The notes beneath the pieces were generated by a model. The model had not been told where the DNA came from. It saw only the letters and a program-made list of their open reading frames with translations, and did not search any database. A program made the position numbers and the translations under genes. From the NCBI GenBank assembly GCA_017617545.1, contig JAFZVZ010000044.1, positions 62,001 through 126,000 of the forward strand: DNA of 64,000 nt, in the 5' to 3' direction. This document shows, piece after piece, positions 8,262 to 18,250 of this stretch; within the stretch, counting starts at the first letter, position 1; every line of letters starts with the position of its first letter. This DNA is from Lachnospiraceae bacterium (GTDB lineage Bacteria > Bacillota > Clostridia > Lachnospirales > Lachnospiraceae).

Positions 8262-9737
8262 ATGGGCATGACGAAAAATCTGAGGGATCTCCTTGCGGAT
8301 ATTCCGCACACGATCCTGCAGGGAAGTGATGATATCGCGGTGAGCGGAGTCGCGTTTGACACGCGGAAAATAACCGGCGGCGAGGTGTTTGTGTGCATCG
8401 CGGGCACCAAGGTCGACGGACACACGTTCATCCCTCAGGCGGCTGAGAAAGGCGCGGCCGCGGTGTTGGTGACGCGCGAAGCGAGCGCACCGGAGGGCGT
8501 TACCGTCGTTAAGGTGGAGGACGACCGCAAGGCGCTGGCGCTGCTCGGAGCGGCGTGGTACGGACATCCGTCGAAGGCGCTCACGACCATCGGCATCACC
8601 GGGACCAAGGGCAAGACAACAACGTCATACATGATCCACAGCATGCTCAACGACGCGGGCATTCCGTGCGGTCTGATCGGTACGGTCGAGATCCTCACGG
8701 GCAAGGAACGGATCTCCGCGACCCACTCGACACCCGAGTCGCTTCTGATCCAGAAATACATGGCGGACATGGTCGAGGCGGGGATGAAGGCGGTTGTGAT
8801 GGAGGTGTCCTCACAGGGCCTCAAGATGGACCGTGTCTACGGCATCGACTATGATTTCGGTCTGTTCACGAACCTCGAGCCGGATCATATCGGAGGCGAT
8901 GAGCATCCGACGTTCGAGGATTACCGCGACTGCAAGAAGAAGTTATTTTCCATGTGCAAGAAGGGCATCTTCAACGCGGACGATCAGCATTTTCCGGAGA
9001 TGAAGGACGGATGCACCTGCGAGGTTGTGACGTTCGGCGCGTCGGATGGGTGTGATTACCGCATGGCGGACACGCGCCTTCTGAACGAGCCCGGCCGCAA
9101 GGGTGTTGCGTACCGCGTGGAGGGACGCGCGGAGCTTGCGGTGGAGACGGAGATCCCGGGGCGGTTTACGATGTTCAACTCGCTGGCGGCGATCGCGCTC
9201 GGCTGCGAGATGAAACTGCCTGTAGAAGCAATGCTGAAGGCGCTCAAGGAGGTCCGCGTTCGCGGGCGCGTGGAGAGCGTACCGGTGTCGGATAAGTTTA
9301 TCGTGCTTTTGGATTACGCGCACAACGGCATGTCCCTTCGCAGCCTTCTCACAACGCTTCGCGAGTATCAGCCGAAGCGGCTTGTGTGCATGTTCGGCTG
9401 CGGCGGAAACCGCGCGAAGGACCGCCGTTACGATATGGGTGAGTGGTCGTCGAGGCTTGCGGATCTCACGATCGTGACCTCGGACAACCCGAGATTTGAG
9501 GAGCCGGGGGACATCATCGCGGATATCCTTGTCGGTGTGAAGAAGGCCGACGGCGCCTATGTCACGGTGCCCGACCGCCGCGAGGCGATCTCGTACGCGC
9601 TCGCGCATGCCGAGGAGGGCGACTGCATCGTCATCGCCGGCAAGGGGCATGAGGATTACCAGGAGATCCGCGGCGTCAAATACCCGATGGACGACCGGCA
9701 GATGATCCTTGAGGAAGCGGCGAAACTCGGGCTTTGA
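8262..9737 (+). CDS. murE: UDP-MurNAc-L-Ala-D-Glu: meso-DAP ligase
   Basis: Cytoplasmic ATP-dependent ligase adding the third residue of the peptidoglycan stem peptide. The ATP-binding motif GTKGKTTT is at residues 114-121, with the STPESL and FTNLEPDH Mur-ligase blocks following. The specificity motif DNPR near residue 408 is characteristic of enzymes that add meso-diaminopimelate (lysine enzymes have other residues), so the wall is predicted to be DAP type. Length 491. The ATG at 8262 has GGAGG nine bases upstream; a second ATG two codons later is also possible. murF follows after 92 bases. Confidence 0.95.
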   Translation: MGMTKNLRDLLADIPHTILQGSDDIAVSGVAFDTRKITGGEVFVCIAGTKVDGHTFIPQAAEKGAAAVLVTREASAPEGVTVVKVEDDRKALALLGAAWYGHPSKALTTIGITGTKGKTTTSYMIHSMLNDAGIPCGLIGTVEILTGKERISATHSTPESLLIQKYMADMVEAGMKAVVMEVSSQGLKMDRVYGIDYDFGLFTNLEPDHIGGDEHPTFEDYRDCKKKLFSMCKKGIFNADDQHFPEMKDGCTCEVVTFGASDGCDYRMADTRLLNEPGRKGVAYRVEGRAELAVETEIPGRFTMFNSLAAIALGCEMKLPVEAMLKALKEVRVRGRVESVPVSDKFIVLLDYAHNGMSLRSLLTTLREYQPKRLVCMFGCGGNRAKDRRYDMGEWSSRLADLTIVTSDNPRFEEPGDIIADILVGVKKADGAYVTVPDRREAISYALAHAEEGDCIVIAGKGHEDYQEIRGVKYPMDDRQMILEEAAKLGL

Positions 9738-9829
9738 GAGCGCGGCGGACTGCAGGGTTCAACGGAAAATGAGTTCCGCAGACCCGCGAAACGCAAATTA
9801 TGAAGTAACAGCGAAGGACGGCATTTCGG

Positions 9830-11281
9830 ATGACATACACGGTGAGTGAAATTGCAAAGGGCATGGGCGCGACGATCCTGTGCGGAGACCCGGATCGCGC
9901 GGTGAGCGCGTGGTCATTTTCCTCGAGGGAGGGAGATGCGGACACGATGTTTGTTCCGATGAAGGGAGAGCGCGTGGACGCGCACGACTTTATCGCGGAC
10001 GCGTACGCGCACGGTATGAGAGTGACGACGACGGAGCGCGGCGAGATCGTTCCGGGAACGGACGGTATGACGTACCTGGCGGTCAGCGATGCGAGAGAGG
10101 CATGGCAGCGGCTCGGCGCGTACTGGCGCGCAAAGCACGCCTCGGTGCCGATGATCGCCGTGACCGGAAGCGTCGGAAAGACGACGACCAAGGAGCTGAC
10201 GGCGCTTGCCCTTTCGCCGCTCGGAACGGTGCTTCGGACGAGCGGTAACCGCAACGGTCAGCTCGGAGTTCCGCAGATGATGGCGGAGCTTTCGGATGAC
10301 ACGGATTGCGCGGTCATCGAGATGGGCATGAGCCTGCCCGGAGAGATGGGACGAATCGCCGCTGTAGCGATGCCGGATCACGCGGCGATCACGAACATCG
10401 GTCTGTCGCACATCGGAAACCTCGGCTCGCAGGAGGGGATCCGCAGGGAGAAGCTCGCGATCGTCAACCGCCTCGCGGAGGGCGGCATGCTGTTCGTCAA
10501 CGGAGACGATCCGTTGCTGAGGGTACTCTGCCCGGATTGCCCGGAGTACGCGGGGACGGACGGGATATTGATGTACCCGGAGACGAGAGAGAGGTTCCGT
10601 ACACTCACGGTTGTCGCGTACGGCGCGGAGAATTGGTGCCGCTACCGCTATATGGATGAGGTCCTGACGGAGCAGACGGCGTCCTTCGTCTACGAGAGCG
10701 CGAACGGGACGATCCCGGTCACGCTGCCGGCGCCCGGACACCACAACGTGTCCAACGCGACGCTCGCGATCGCGGTCGCGGAGACGTTCGGCGTCAGTGC
10801 CGCGGAAGCCGCGGAGGCGCTTGCCGCGTACAAGCCGATGTCGATGCGCGGCGGACGGGAACAGCTCGACGGAGGCATCGTACTCATCGATGATACGTAC
10901 AATGCCAGCCCGGATTCGATGCGCAGCGGCTTAGATGTACTGTGCTCCGTGAGCGCGAAGCGCCACATCGCGATGCTGGCGGACATGTTTGAACTGGGGG
11001 AGCACGCGGAGGCAGGACACCGCAGGGTCGGAAGAGACGTTGCGGAGCGGCCGGTGGACGTGCTGATCACGGTCGGAGAGCTCTCGGAAGCGCTTGCCGA
11101 CGAGGCTTTGAAGAGGGCGGAGGAGATCGGACGGAAAATGGACATTTTCCGCGTAAAGACCCGCGAGGAGGGACGCGATCTGCTGCTCCCGATGCTGCGG
11201 GAGGGCGACGCCGTGCTTCTCAAGGGATCCCGCGGGATGAAACTCGACGAGGTCGCGGAGGCGCTCCGAAAGAAAAGGTAG
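9830..11281 (+). CDS. murF: UDP-MurNAc-tripeptide: D-Ala-D-Ala ligase
   Basis: Adds D-alanyl-D-alanine to complete the cytoplasmic peptidoglycan precursor. It carries the Mur-ligase ATP motif GSVGKTTTKE around residues 112-121, EMGMSLPGEMG, NIGLSHIGNLGS, and the substrate segment DDTYNASPDSM. Length 483, ending in the family-typical KGSRGMKLDEV. It lies downstream of murE and six bases upstream of priA. The reading frame contains an inverted pair of the 9-mer CGGAAAATG at 11132-11151, encoded with the uncommon codons AAA and ATT. Confidence 0.96.
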   Translation: MTYTVSEIAKGMGATILCGDPDRAVSAWSFSSREGDADTMFVPMKGERVDAHDFIADAYAHGMRVTTTERGEIVPGTDGMTYLAVSDAREAWQRLGAYWRAKHASVPMIAVTGSVGKTTTKELTALALSPLGTVLRTSGNRNGQLGVPQMMAELSDDTDCAVIEMGMSLPGEMGRIAAVAMPDHAAITNIGLSHIGNLGSQEGIRREKLAIVNRLAEGGMLFVNGDDPLLRVLCPDCPEYAGTDGILMYPETRERFRTLTVVAYGAENWCRYRYMDEVLTEQTASFVYESANGTIPVTLPAPGHHNVSNATLAIAVAETFGVSAAEAAEALAAYKPMSMRGGREQLDGGIVLIDDTYNASPDSMRSGLDVLCSVSAKRHIAMLADMFELGEHAEAGHRRVGRDVAERPVDVLITVGELSEALADEALKRAEEIGRKMDIFRVKTREEGRDLLLPMLREGDAVLLKGSRGMKLDEVAEALRKKR

Positions 11282-11287
11282 GTTGTT

Positions 11288-13486
11288 ATGGCTGCATATG
11301 CGGACATTATCATAGATATTTCGGCGCCGACGCTGGACCGTTCGTTTCAGTATGAGGTGCCAAAGGAGCTTCAGGACAGGGCGGAGATCGGTGCCCCGGT
11401 CCTGGTTCCGTTCGCCAACGCGAAGGCGCCCCGGAGGGGGTATATCGTCGGGTTGTCGGACGAGCTGAAGGTCGCTCCGGAGAAGCTGAAGCCGATCGCG
11501 GACATCCCCGAAAAGGACATCACCATCGAGGACTCGATGGTCGCGCTCGCTTACCGGATCAAGCGAAGATACGGCGGTTCGTTGTACGACGCGCTGCGCA
11601 CGGTCATTCCGTCGCGGCAGAAGATCGCGTCCGTTCCGAAGCGGAAAATCCGCCGCGTCATGACGGCGGATGCGCTCACGGAGCTGCTGACGGAGACGCC
11701 CCGCAGCCAGACCGCGAAGGCGCGGCTGTACAGCGCGCTGATCGAGACGGAGGAGATTCCGTATGAGCTTGTGACGGGGAAGCTGAAGATCACGAAGGCC
11801 GCGCTGGACCGCGCGGAGGAGGCGGGGATCCTCGCCGTGATCGAGCAGGATGAGGCGGACAATGAGCCCGGAGAGGGCCTTACCGTGACGCTCAACGATG
11901 AGCAGGTGCATGCCGCGGACACGATCTCGGCAGGCTTCGGAACAAGCGGAGTGTACGTGCTGCACGGGATCACCGGAAGCGGCAAGACAGAGGTGTACTT
12001 AAGCGTCATCGAGAAGACGCTCGCGACAGGAAAACAGGTCATCGTGCTGATCCCCGAGATCGCGCTCACATACCAGACCGTGCTTCGGTTCTACCGCTGC
12101 TTCGGAGACCGCGTCGCGTTTGTTCATTCGAAAATGCCCGCGGGTGAGCGGTACCGCATTCGCGAACGCGCGAAGGAGGGGAAGATCTCCATCATGATCG
12201 GACCGCGGTCCGCGCTGTTCACGCCGTTCCCGAACCTCGGGATGATCATCGTGGACGAGGAGCATGAGAACTCGTACCGGAGCGAGCTGACGCCGCGGTA
12301 CCACGCGGTGGACGTTGCCGTGGAGCGCGCACGCATGTGCGGCGCGACGGTTGTCCTCGGTTCCGCGACGCCGTCCCTGGAGACCTTCTACCACTGCGAG
12401 CAGGGCGATTACACGCTGTTGACATTGTCGAAGCGCGCGAAGGACGGGGCGATGCTCCCGAGATCGGAGATCGTTGATCTTCGGGAGGAACTCAAGGCGA
12501 AAAATTTCTCCGTGATCAGCCGCCGCTTGCGGACAGCGATCGAGGAGCGCCTGGAGAAGCACGAGCAGGTGATGCTGTTTCTGAACCGTCGCGGTTACGC
12601 GGGCTTTGTATCCTGCAGAAGCTGCGGGTACATCGCGCAGTGTCCGCACTGCGACATTTCACTCACGTATCACAACGACGGGACGCTTCGGTGCCACTAC
12701 TGCGGACACAAGGTGCCGTATCAGAAGAAATGCCCCGAGTGCGGGTCACAGTATTTTCTGCCGTTCGGAAAGAGCGGCACGCAGAAGATCGAGGAGCTTG
12801 TCGAGAAGGAGTTTCCGAAGGCGCGCGTGCTGCGCATGGACGCCGACACGACGAAGGCCGCGGACGACTACGAGGCGATCCTCTCGGAGTTTGCGGAGGG
12901 CAAGGGAGACATCCTGATCGGCACGCAGATGATCGTCAAGGGACATGATTTTCCGAATGTCACGCTCGTCGGAGCGCTTGCCGCGGATCTGTCGCTCGGC
13001 GTCGCGGATTACGCGTGTGCGGAGCGGACGTTCGACCTGCTGGCGCAGGCCGCGGGACGGGCAGGGCGCGATAAGATCCCCGGTGAGGTGATCATCCAGA
13101 CGTACCGCCCGGATCACTACGCGATCACGGCGGCTGCAGCCTCGGATTACCGCTCATTTTACGATACCGAGATCCGCTACCGGCGTTCGTTCGGATACCC
13201 GCCGGTGCGGCACATGCTGACGATCGTCGGCGGACACCGACGTGAGAACACGCTCGAGAAGGCGATGGACGAGCTCGCCGTGAAGGCGCGGGAGATCGCG
13301 GAACAGGGCGGCGCAACGGTGATCGGACCGGCGACGCCGCAGCTGCAGAAGAAAAATGATATGTACTTCCGCGTGATCTACGTGAAATGCAACGACATCG
13401 AATCGCTGATCGCGGTGAAGGACGCCGCGGAGGCGTGGATGCATGCGGCGCGCGGAGGCGTCGGACTGACCTTTGATATGGATTGA
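11288..13486 (+). CDS. priA: Primosomal replication-restart helicase PriA
   Basis: DEAH-type 3'-5' helicase that reloads the replisome at abandoned forks. A 3'BD-like N-terminal domain is followed by Walker A GITGSGKTEVY (about 228-238) and Walker B DEEH (about 322). A zinc-binding region with CRSCGYIAQCPHC, CHYCG and CPECG pairs spans about residues 442-487. Downstream are the helicase motif V region GTQMIVKGHDFP and AAGRAGR. Length 732. Six bases separate it from murF, and def follows. Confidence 0.96.
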   Translation: MAAYADIIIDISAPTLDRSFQYEVPKELQDRAEIGAPVLVPFANAKAPRRGYIVGLSDELKVAPEKLKPIADIPEKDITIEDSMVALAYRIKRRYGGSLYDALRTVIPSRQKIASVPKRKIRRVMTADALTELLTETPRSQTAKARLYSALIETEEIPYELVTGKLKITKAALDRAEEAGILAVIEQDEADNEPGEGLTVTLNDEQVHAADTISAGFGTSGVYVLHGITGSGKTEVYLSVIEKTLATGKQVIVLIPEIALTYQTVLRFYRCFGDRVAFVHSKMPAGERYRIRERAKEGKISIMIGPRSALFTPFPNLGMIIVDEEHENSYRSELTPRYHAVDVAVERARMCGATVVLGSATPSLETFYHCEQGDYTLLTLSKRAKDGAMLPRSEIVDLREELKAKNFSVISRRLRTAIEERLEKHEQVMLFLNRRGYAGFVSCRSCGYIAQCPHCDISLTYHNDGTLRCHYCGHKVPYQKKCPECGSQYFLPFGKSGTQKIEELVEKEFPKARVLRMDADTTKAADDYEAILSEFAEGKGDILIGTQMIVKGHDFPNVTLVGALAADLSLGVADYACAERTFDLLAQAAGRAGRDKIPGEVIIQTYRPDHYAITAAAASDYRSFYDTEIRYRRSFGYPPVRHMLTIVGGHRRENTLEKAMDELAVKAREIAEQGGATVIGPATPQLQKKNDMYFRVIYVKCNDIESLIAVKDAAEAWMHAARGGVGLTFDMD

Positions 13487-13487
13487 C

Positions 13488-13510
13488 CGTGAGCAGGGAA
13501 ACCGCTCACG
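13488..13510. repeat. Hairpin in the priA-def spacer
   Basis: CGTGAGC (13488-13494) pairs perfectly with GCTCACG (13504-13510) over a nine-base loop. No T-tract follows, and the RBS of def lies immediately downstream. Confidence 0.45.
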
Positions 13511-13539
13511 ATATATAAGACTTCGGAAGGAGAGAGAAC

Positions 13540-14085
13540 ATGGCATTACGAAACATTCGCAAACAGGGGGAGGAGATCCTCTCGAAGCGGGCCAAGGAGA
13601 TCCACGAGATCACGCCCAGGATTCAGGAGCTTGCGGCGGATATGCTTGAGACGATGTACGACGCGGAGGGCGTCGGGCTCGCGGGACCGCAGGTCGGCAT
13701 CCTGAAGCGCATCGTCGTGATCGATATCTCGGAGGAGCGTGACGATCCGATCGTCATGATCAACCCCGTCATCACCGCGAGCGACGGAAGCCAGACCGGC
13801 TGGGAGGGCTGCCTGAGTGTTCCCGGAAAGAGCGGCCAGGTGACGCGTCCCGAGCGTGTGACCGCGACATTTATCGACCTCGAGGGCAACGAGTGCGAGA
13901 TCGAGGCGGAGGGCTTCTTAGCCCGCGCGGTCTGCCATGAGCTGGACCATCTCGACGGACACCTTTACGTGGAAAAGGTGGAGGGGCGGCTGTACGACAA
14001 TTCGGAGCTGCAGCAGCAGTCCGAGGAGGACGAGGAGGCAGCGGACGATGAGAACGGCGCTTCCGACGAGGGCATCAAGAAGTAA
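13540..14085 (+). CDS. def: Peptide deformylase
   Basis: Metalloenzyme removing the formyl group from nascent chains. All three family motifs are present: GVGLAGPQVG, EGCLSVPG (metal-ligand Cys) and HELDH (two His ligands plus catalytic Glu). The last roughly 30 residues form a Glu/Asp-rich tail beyond the catalytic core, bringing the length to 181. GGAAGGAGAG lies upstream of the ATG. It is followed by fmt, the enzyme that adds the formyl group, so both halves of the formyl-methionine cycle are adjacent. Confidence 0.96.
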   Translation: MALRNIRKQGEEILSKRAKEIHEITPRIQELAADMLETMYDAEGVGLAGPQVGILKRIVVIDISEERDDPIVMINPVITASDGSQTGWEGCLSVPGKSGQVTRPERVTATFIDLEGNECEIEAEGFLARAVCHELDHLDGHLYVEKVEGRLYDNSELQQQSEEDEEAADDENGASDEGIKK

Positions 14086-14122
14086 TAGGCCGCGGAGAGA
14101 TCGCGCGGCAGGAGGGTCATAT

Positions 14123-15052
14123 ATGAGAATTGTTTACATGGGCACGCCGGAGATCGCGGCGACCATTCTGGAGAGGCTTTTGGAGGAACCGTACGAGGTC
14201 GTCCTCGTCGTGACGCAGCCGGACCGTCCGAAGGGACGCGGCAACACGCTCACCTGCTCACCGGTCAAGGAGCTTGCCGTGCGCCGCGGTATCCCGGTGT
14301 TTACGCCGGAGAAGCTTCGCCTTCCGGAAAATGTGGAGGTCGTACGGGAGGCAAACCCCGATATGATCGTTGTCGCGGCGTTCGGGCAGATCCTTCCGAA
14401 GAGCGTGCTGGACATTCCCCGCTACGGCTGCATCAATGTGCACGCATCGCTCCTGCCGAAGTACCGCGGGGCGGCGCCGATCCAGTGGAGCATCCTCGAC
14501 GGGGAGAGCGAGACCGGCGTCACGATCATGTACATGAACGAGGGCCTCGACACGGGCGATATCATCACGCAGACCGTCGTTCCGATCGACGCGGATGAGA
14601 CCGGCGGGTCCCTCCATGACAAGCTCGCGGCAGCAGGCGCGGAGGCGCTTGTCGCGGCAATCCCCGGCATCATCGACGGGACGCTTGTCCCGGTCCCGCA
14701 GGGAGAGATGACGACGCCGTACGCGAAGCAGCTGACCAAGGAGATGGGCAGGATCGATTTTTCGTGGGACGCGGCGAAGATCGCGCGCTATGTTCGCGGC
14801 TTGAACCCCTGGCCCGGAACATACACGTTCCGCGACGGGCAGATGCTCAAGATCTGGAGCGCCGAGGCGTGTGACGGATGTTACGAGGCAGAGCCGGGAA
14901 CCGTTGTCGCGGTGGAGAAGGAAAACTTCCTGGTACAGACGGGCGACGGTGCCCTCCGGGTGACGGAGATCCAGCCGCAGGGCAAGCGCCGCATGAGCGC
15001 GGAGGAGTATCTCCGCGGATACCGCCTTGCCGAGGGCACGGTTTTGGAGTGA
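14123..15052 (+). CDS. fmt: Methionyl-tRNA formyltransferase
   Basis: Formylates initiator Met-tRNA using 10-formyl-THF. The product begins MRIVYMGTPEIAA; the frame is open upstream, but the ATG at 14123 with GGAGGG just before it matches the family start and gives 309 residues. SLLPKYRGAAPI, the active-site region GLDTGDI and the C-terminal tRNA-binding domain are visible. It lies between def and rsmB, with four bases between its stop and the rsmB start. Confidence 0.96.
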   Translation: MRIVYMGTPEIAATILERLLEEPYEVVLVVTQPDRPKGRGNTLTCSPVKELAVRRGIPVFTPEKLRLPENVEVVREANPDMIVVAAFGQILPKSVLDIPRYGCINVHASLLPKYRGAAPIQWSILDGESETGVTIMYMNEGLDTGDIITQTVVPIDADETGGSLHDKLAAAGAEALVAAIPGIIDGTLVPVPQGEMTTPYAKQLTKEMGRIDFSWDAAKIARYVRGLNPWPGTYTFRDGQMLKIWSAEACDGCYEAEPGTVVAVEKENFLVQTGDGALRVTEIQPQGKRRMSAEEYLRGYRLAEGTVLE

Positions 15053-15056
15053 GAAA

Positions 15057-16466
15057 ATGAATGCACGGGAATTGGTTTGGGATATGCTCACCGAGGTCAA
15101 CGAGCGAGGCGCTCTGAGCCATGAGGCTTTCGCCGAGGCGATGGCAAAGCACAGGCCGGAGGGAGCCGAGCGGGCGCTTGCCGCGCAACTGTTCAACGGC
15201 ACGCTGGAGCGCCAGCTGACGATCGACACGGTGCTTGAGCGGCAGACCGGACGGAGGATTACCGCGATCAAACCGAAGATCCGGAACCTCCTGCGCATGT
15301 CCGTCTACCAGATGCTGTTTTTGCAGCGCGTGCCTGCTGCGGTCGCGTGCAACGAGGCCGTGACGCTTGCGAAGAAGCGCGGACTTGCGGGGCTTTCGGG
15401 GTTCGTGAACGGCACGCTGCGAGGCCTGGACCGCGCGATCACCGCTGAGGGCGGGCAGCAGGAGTTCCTGCGCGCGGTAGCGGGAACGATGAAAGAGAAT
15501 GAGCGGACCGGCTTTCTGTACTCCGTGCCGGGGTGGATCACGGAGCTGTGGAGGAAGGATTTTCCGAAGGCCGATATCGAGGCGATACTTGAGGCAACCC
15601 TTACGGAAAATGCGGTCAACATTCGCCTGAACAAAAGCCGCGGTTCGATGGAGGAGCTTGTCGCGTCGCTTGAGAAGGACGGTGCGCAGCCGGAGCAGGG
15701 CGTTCTTGAAAACTGCCTGAGTCTACGGGGCGTCGGCAACCCTGCGGCGCTTGCCGCGTACCGGGACGGGCGGTTCAGCATACAGGATACAAGCGCGGTT
15801 TTAGCAGGCAATCTGCTTCCGCTGGCACCCGGCATGAAGGTGCTCGATCTGTGCGCCGCGCCGGGAGGAAAGACCGTACATGCCGCGGATGAGCTTGCGG
15901 CGCTCGCGGCAACGGAAGCCACGGGAGCGGAGTATGAGGTTATATCGCGCGACGTGAGCGAGGGAAAGCTTCACCTGATCCGCGAGCAGGTTTCTCGAGT
16001 AAACCTCTCGGGAGTGCAATGTGCGGCGGCGGACGCTTCCGTGTATGATCCCGCGCTGGAGGCGTGGGCGGATGTCGTGATCGCCGATGTGCCGTGCAGC
16101 GGCCTTGGCGTGATCGGTCGAAAGCCGGACATTAAGTATAAGACGAAGCCGGAGGACATCGCCGCGCTTTCGAAGATCCAGCGGAGCATCGTGGAGCAGG
16201 CCGTGCGGTACGTAAAGCCCGGCGGCTACCTTTCGTATTCCACATGCACGGTCGCACACGCGGAAAATGAGGACCTCGCCGCGTACATCGCGAGCCTCGG
16301 GTTGACGCCGGTGAACCTCGCGGAGCATTTGCCGAAGAGCATGCGGGAAGCGTGCGAGCGGCAGGGCGGCATCGGGGAGTGCGGTGTGCAGATATTTCCC
16401 GAGCAGGGCAAATGGGACGGATTTTACATCGCGGGTTTCCGCAAGGCGGAGAACCCGGAAGGATAG
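15057..16466 (+). CDS. rsmB: 16S rRNA (cytosine(967)-C5)-methyltransferase RsmB
   Basis: SAM-dependent m5C methyltransferase. An N-terminal NusB-like RNA-binding domain (about residues 1-140) precedes the Rossmann domain with LDLCAAPGGKT near residue 263. The DVPCSGLGVIGRKPD motif (PC pair) and YSTCTV carry the two cysteines used in m5C chemistry. The ATG at 15057, four bases after the fmt stop, fits the family; a longer upstream frame is spurious. 469 residues. Confidence 0.95.
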   Translation: MNARELVWDMLTEVNERGALSHEAFAEAMAKHRPEGAERALAAQLFNGTLERQLTIDTVLERQTGRRITAIKPKIRNLLRMSVYQMLFLQRVPAAVACNEAVTLAKKRGLAGLSGFVNGTLRGLDRAITAEGGQQEFLRAVAGTMKENERTGFLYSVPGWITELWRKDFPKADIEAILEATLTENAVNIRLNKSRGSMEELVASLEKDGAQPEQGVLENCLSLRGVGNPAALAAYRDGRFSIQDTSAVLAGNLLPLAPGMKVLDLCAAPGGKTVHAADELAALAATEATGAEYEVISRDVSEGKLHLIREQVSRVNLSGVQCAAADASVYDPALEAWADVVIADVPCSGLGVIGRKPDIKYKTKPEDIAALSKIQRSIVEQAVRYVKPGGYLSYSTCTVAHAENEDLAAYIASLGLTPVNLAEHLPKSMREACERQGGIGECGVQIFPEQGKWDGFYIAGFRKAENPEG

Positions 16467-16481
16467 GATGCGGGAGAGCGT

Positions 16482-17531
16482 ATGGATATCATGAGCATGT
16501 CAATCGAACAGCTCGCGGAGCGGCTTGCGGAGATGGGACAGCCGAAGTACCGGGCGAAGCAGCTGTACGCGTGGATGCACGTGCGTCTGGCGGCCTCGTA
16601 CGCGGAGATGACCGACCAGCCGAAGGCTCTTCGGGAGAGACTGGAGGCGGAGCTGCCGCTCACGGTGCCGCAGAAGGTCGTCATGCTCGAATCCAAGACG
16701 GACGGAACGAGAAAGTACCTGTTCCGGCTCGCGGACGGCAACGTGATCGAGAGCGTGTGGATGAAGTACCACCACGGGAACTCGGTGTGCATCTCCTCGC
16801 AGGTGGGGTGCCGGATGGGCTGCTCCTTCTGCGCGTCGACCATCGGCGGGCTTGTGCGGAGCCTCGAACCGTCCGAGATGCTCGGGCAGATCTACGCCAT
16901 CACGAGGGACACGGGAGAGCGCGTGGACAACGTCGTCGTGATGGGGACGGGCGAGCCGATGGACAACTACGACAATGTGCTCATTTTCCTGAGGCTGCTC
17001 ACCGATGAGAACGGTCTGCATATCAGCCAGCGCAACGTCACGATCTCGACCTGCGGGCTTGTGCCGAACCTGCGGAGACTGGCCGACGAGAAGCTCGCGA
17101 TCACCGCGGCGATCTCGCTGCACGCGCCCAATGACGAGCTTCGGAGGAAGCTGATGCCGGTCGCCAACGCCTATTCCATCCGGGAGCTGATGGAGGCAGC
17201 AGACTACTACGTCGAGACGACGGGAAGGCGGATCACGTTCGAGTACAGCCTGATCGACGGGGTCAACGATTCGGCGTCCTGCGCGCGGGAATTGGCGGCT
17301 TTGCTCAAGGGTCGGAACTGCCATGTGAATCTCATTCCGGTGAACCCCGTGAGGGAGCGAAACTACCGTCGTTCACTTGTTACAAATGTATTACAATTCC
17401 AAAAAATGCTTGAAAATGAAGGAATAAATGTTACTATTAGAAGGGAGCTCGGCTCGGATATTGACGCTGCCTGCGGGCAGTTGCGCCGCCATTATGAGAC
17501 TGGGATCGGAGCGGAAAGCGGAGAAGGATGA
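16482..17531 (+). CDS. rlmN: Dual-specificity RNA methyltransferase RlmN
   Basis: Radical SAM enzyme forming 2-methyladenosine in 23S rRNA A2503 and in tRNA A37. The iron-sulfur motif C-x3-C-x2-C (CRMGCSFC) is near residues 109-116, with GTGEPMDN downstream and the mechanistic C-terminal cysteine in AACGQL. 349 residues. Its stop overlaps the ATG of the phosphatase gene by four bases. Base composition dips near 17380-17440 (ttacaaatg, gaaggaataaatg) relative to the rest of the gene. Confidence 0.95.
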   Translation: MDIMSMSIEQLAERLAEMGQPKYRAKQLYAWMHVRLAASYAEMTDQPKALRERLEAELPLTVPQKVVMLESKTDGTRKYLFRLADGNVIESVWMKYHHGNSVCISSQVGCRMGCSFCASTIGGLVRSLEPSEMLGQIYAITRDTGERVDNVVVMGTGEPMDNYDNVLIFLRLLTDENGLHISQRNVTISTCGLVPNLRRLADEKLAITAAISLHAPNDELRRKLMPVANAYSIRELMEAADYYVETTGRRITFEYSLIDGVNDSASCARELAALLKGRNCHVNLIPVNPVRERNYRRSLVTNVLQFQKMLENEGINVTIRRELGSDIDAACGQLRRHYETGIGAESGEG

Positions 17532-18250
17532 GATCGATCGGGAAGACGGACAAAGGTAAAAAACGATCCATGAACCAGGACATGTTTTTCATCAGCGACA
17601 GTCCGGTCGGCATACTGCCGAACCTGTATATTGTTGCGGATGGCATGGGTGGTCAGAATGCCGGCGATGTGGCGGCAAGATTTTGCGTGGACCGGTTTAC
17701 GGAACTCGTGAGGGTCAGCCGTGAGCGCACGCCGATCCAGGTGATCGAGAAGGCGATCCGGCAGACGAACGAGGATCTGATTGAGAAGGCTTCGAGCCAG
17801 AAGGAGCTCGAGGGAATGGGAACGACGTTCGTGATGGCGTCGCTGCTCGCGAACGACAATCTGCTCGTCGCCAACATCGGTGACAGCCGGATGTATCTGA
17901 TCAACGAGACGATCACGCAGATATCGCAGGATCACTCGCTGGTCGCGGAGATGGTCCGCAGCGGTGAGATCCGCAAGGAGGAGGCGCGGTTCCATCCGAA
18001 CAAGAACGTCGTGTTGCGCGCGCTGAGCACGCAGAGCGTCGTGAGCCCCGACTATTACCAGATCGGGGTGCGTCAGGGAGATTATGTGCTTCTGTGCAGT
18101 GACGGACTTTCGGATATGGTGGAGGAGGCCGAGCTGCTCAAGACGGTGAGCGAATACGAGGATGTAGGGGATATTGCAGACAAACTGGTGACGATGGCCA
18201 ATGAGAACGGGGGCAGGGACAACATCACACTGGTTCTGATTAAGATTTGA
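17528..18250 (+). CDS. prpC: PP2C-family Ser/Thr phosphatase (PrpC/Stp type)
   Basis: Metal-dependent protein phosphatase expected to reverse phosphorylation by the adjacent kinase. PP2C motifs in order: RSMNQD, VADGMGG (metal-binding Asp), GMGTTFV, NIGDSRMYL, and LLCSDGLSD. 240 residues, soluble. It starts within the rlmN stop (ATGA) and is followed closely by the PASTA kinase, the standard phosphatase-kinase pair of Firmicutes. Confidence 0.95.
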   Translation: MRSIGKTDKGKKRSMNQDMFFISDSPVGILPNLYIVADGMGGQNAGDVAARFCVDRFTELVRVSRERTPIQVIEKAIRQTNEDLIEKASSQKELEGMGTTFVMASLLANDNLLVANIGDSRMYLINETITQISQDHSLVAEMVRSGEIRKEEARFHPNKNVVLRALSTQSVVSPDYYQIGVRQGDYVLLCSDGLSDMVEEAELLKTVSEYEDVGDIADKLVTMANENGGRDNITLVLIKI

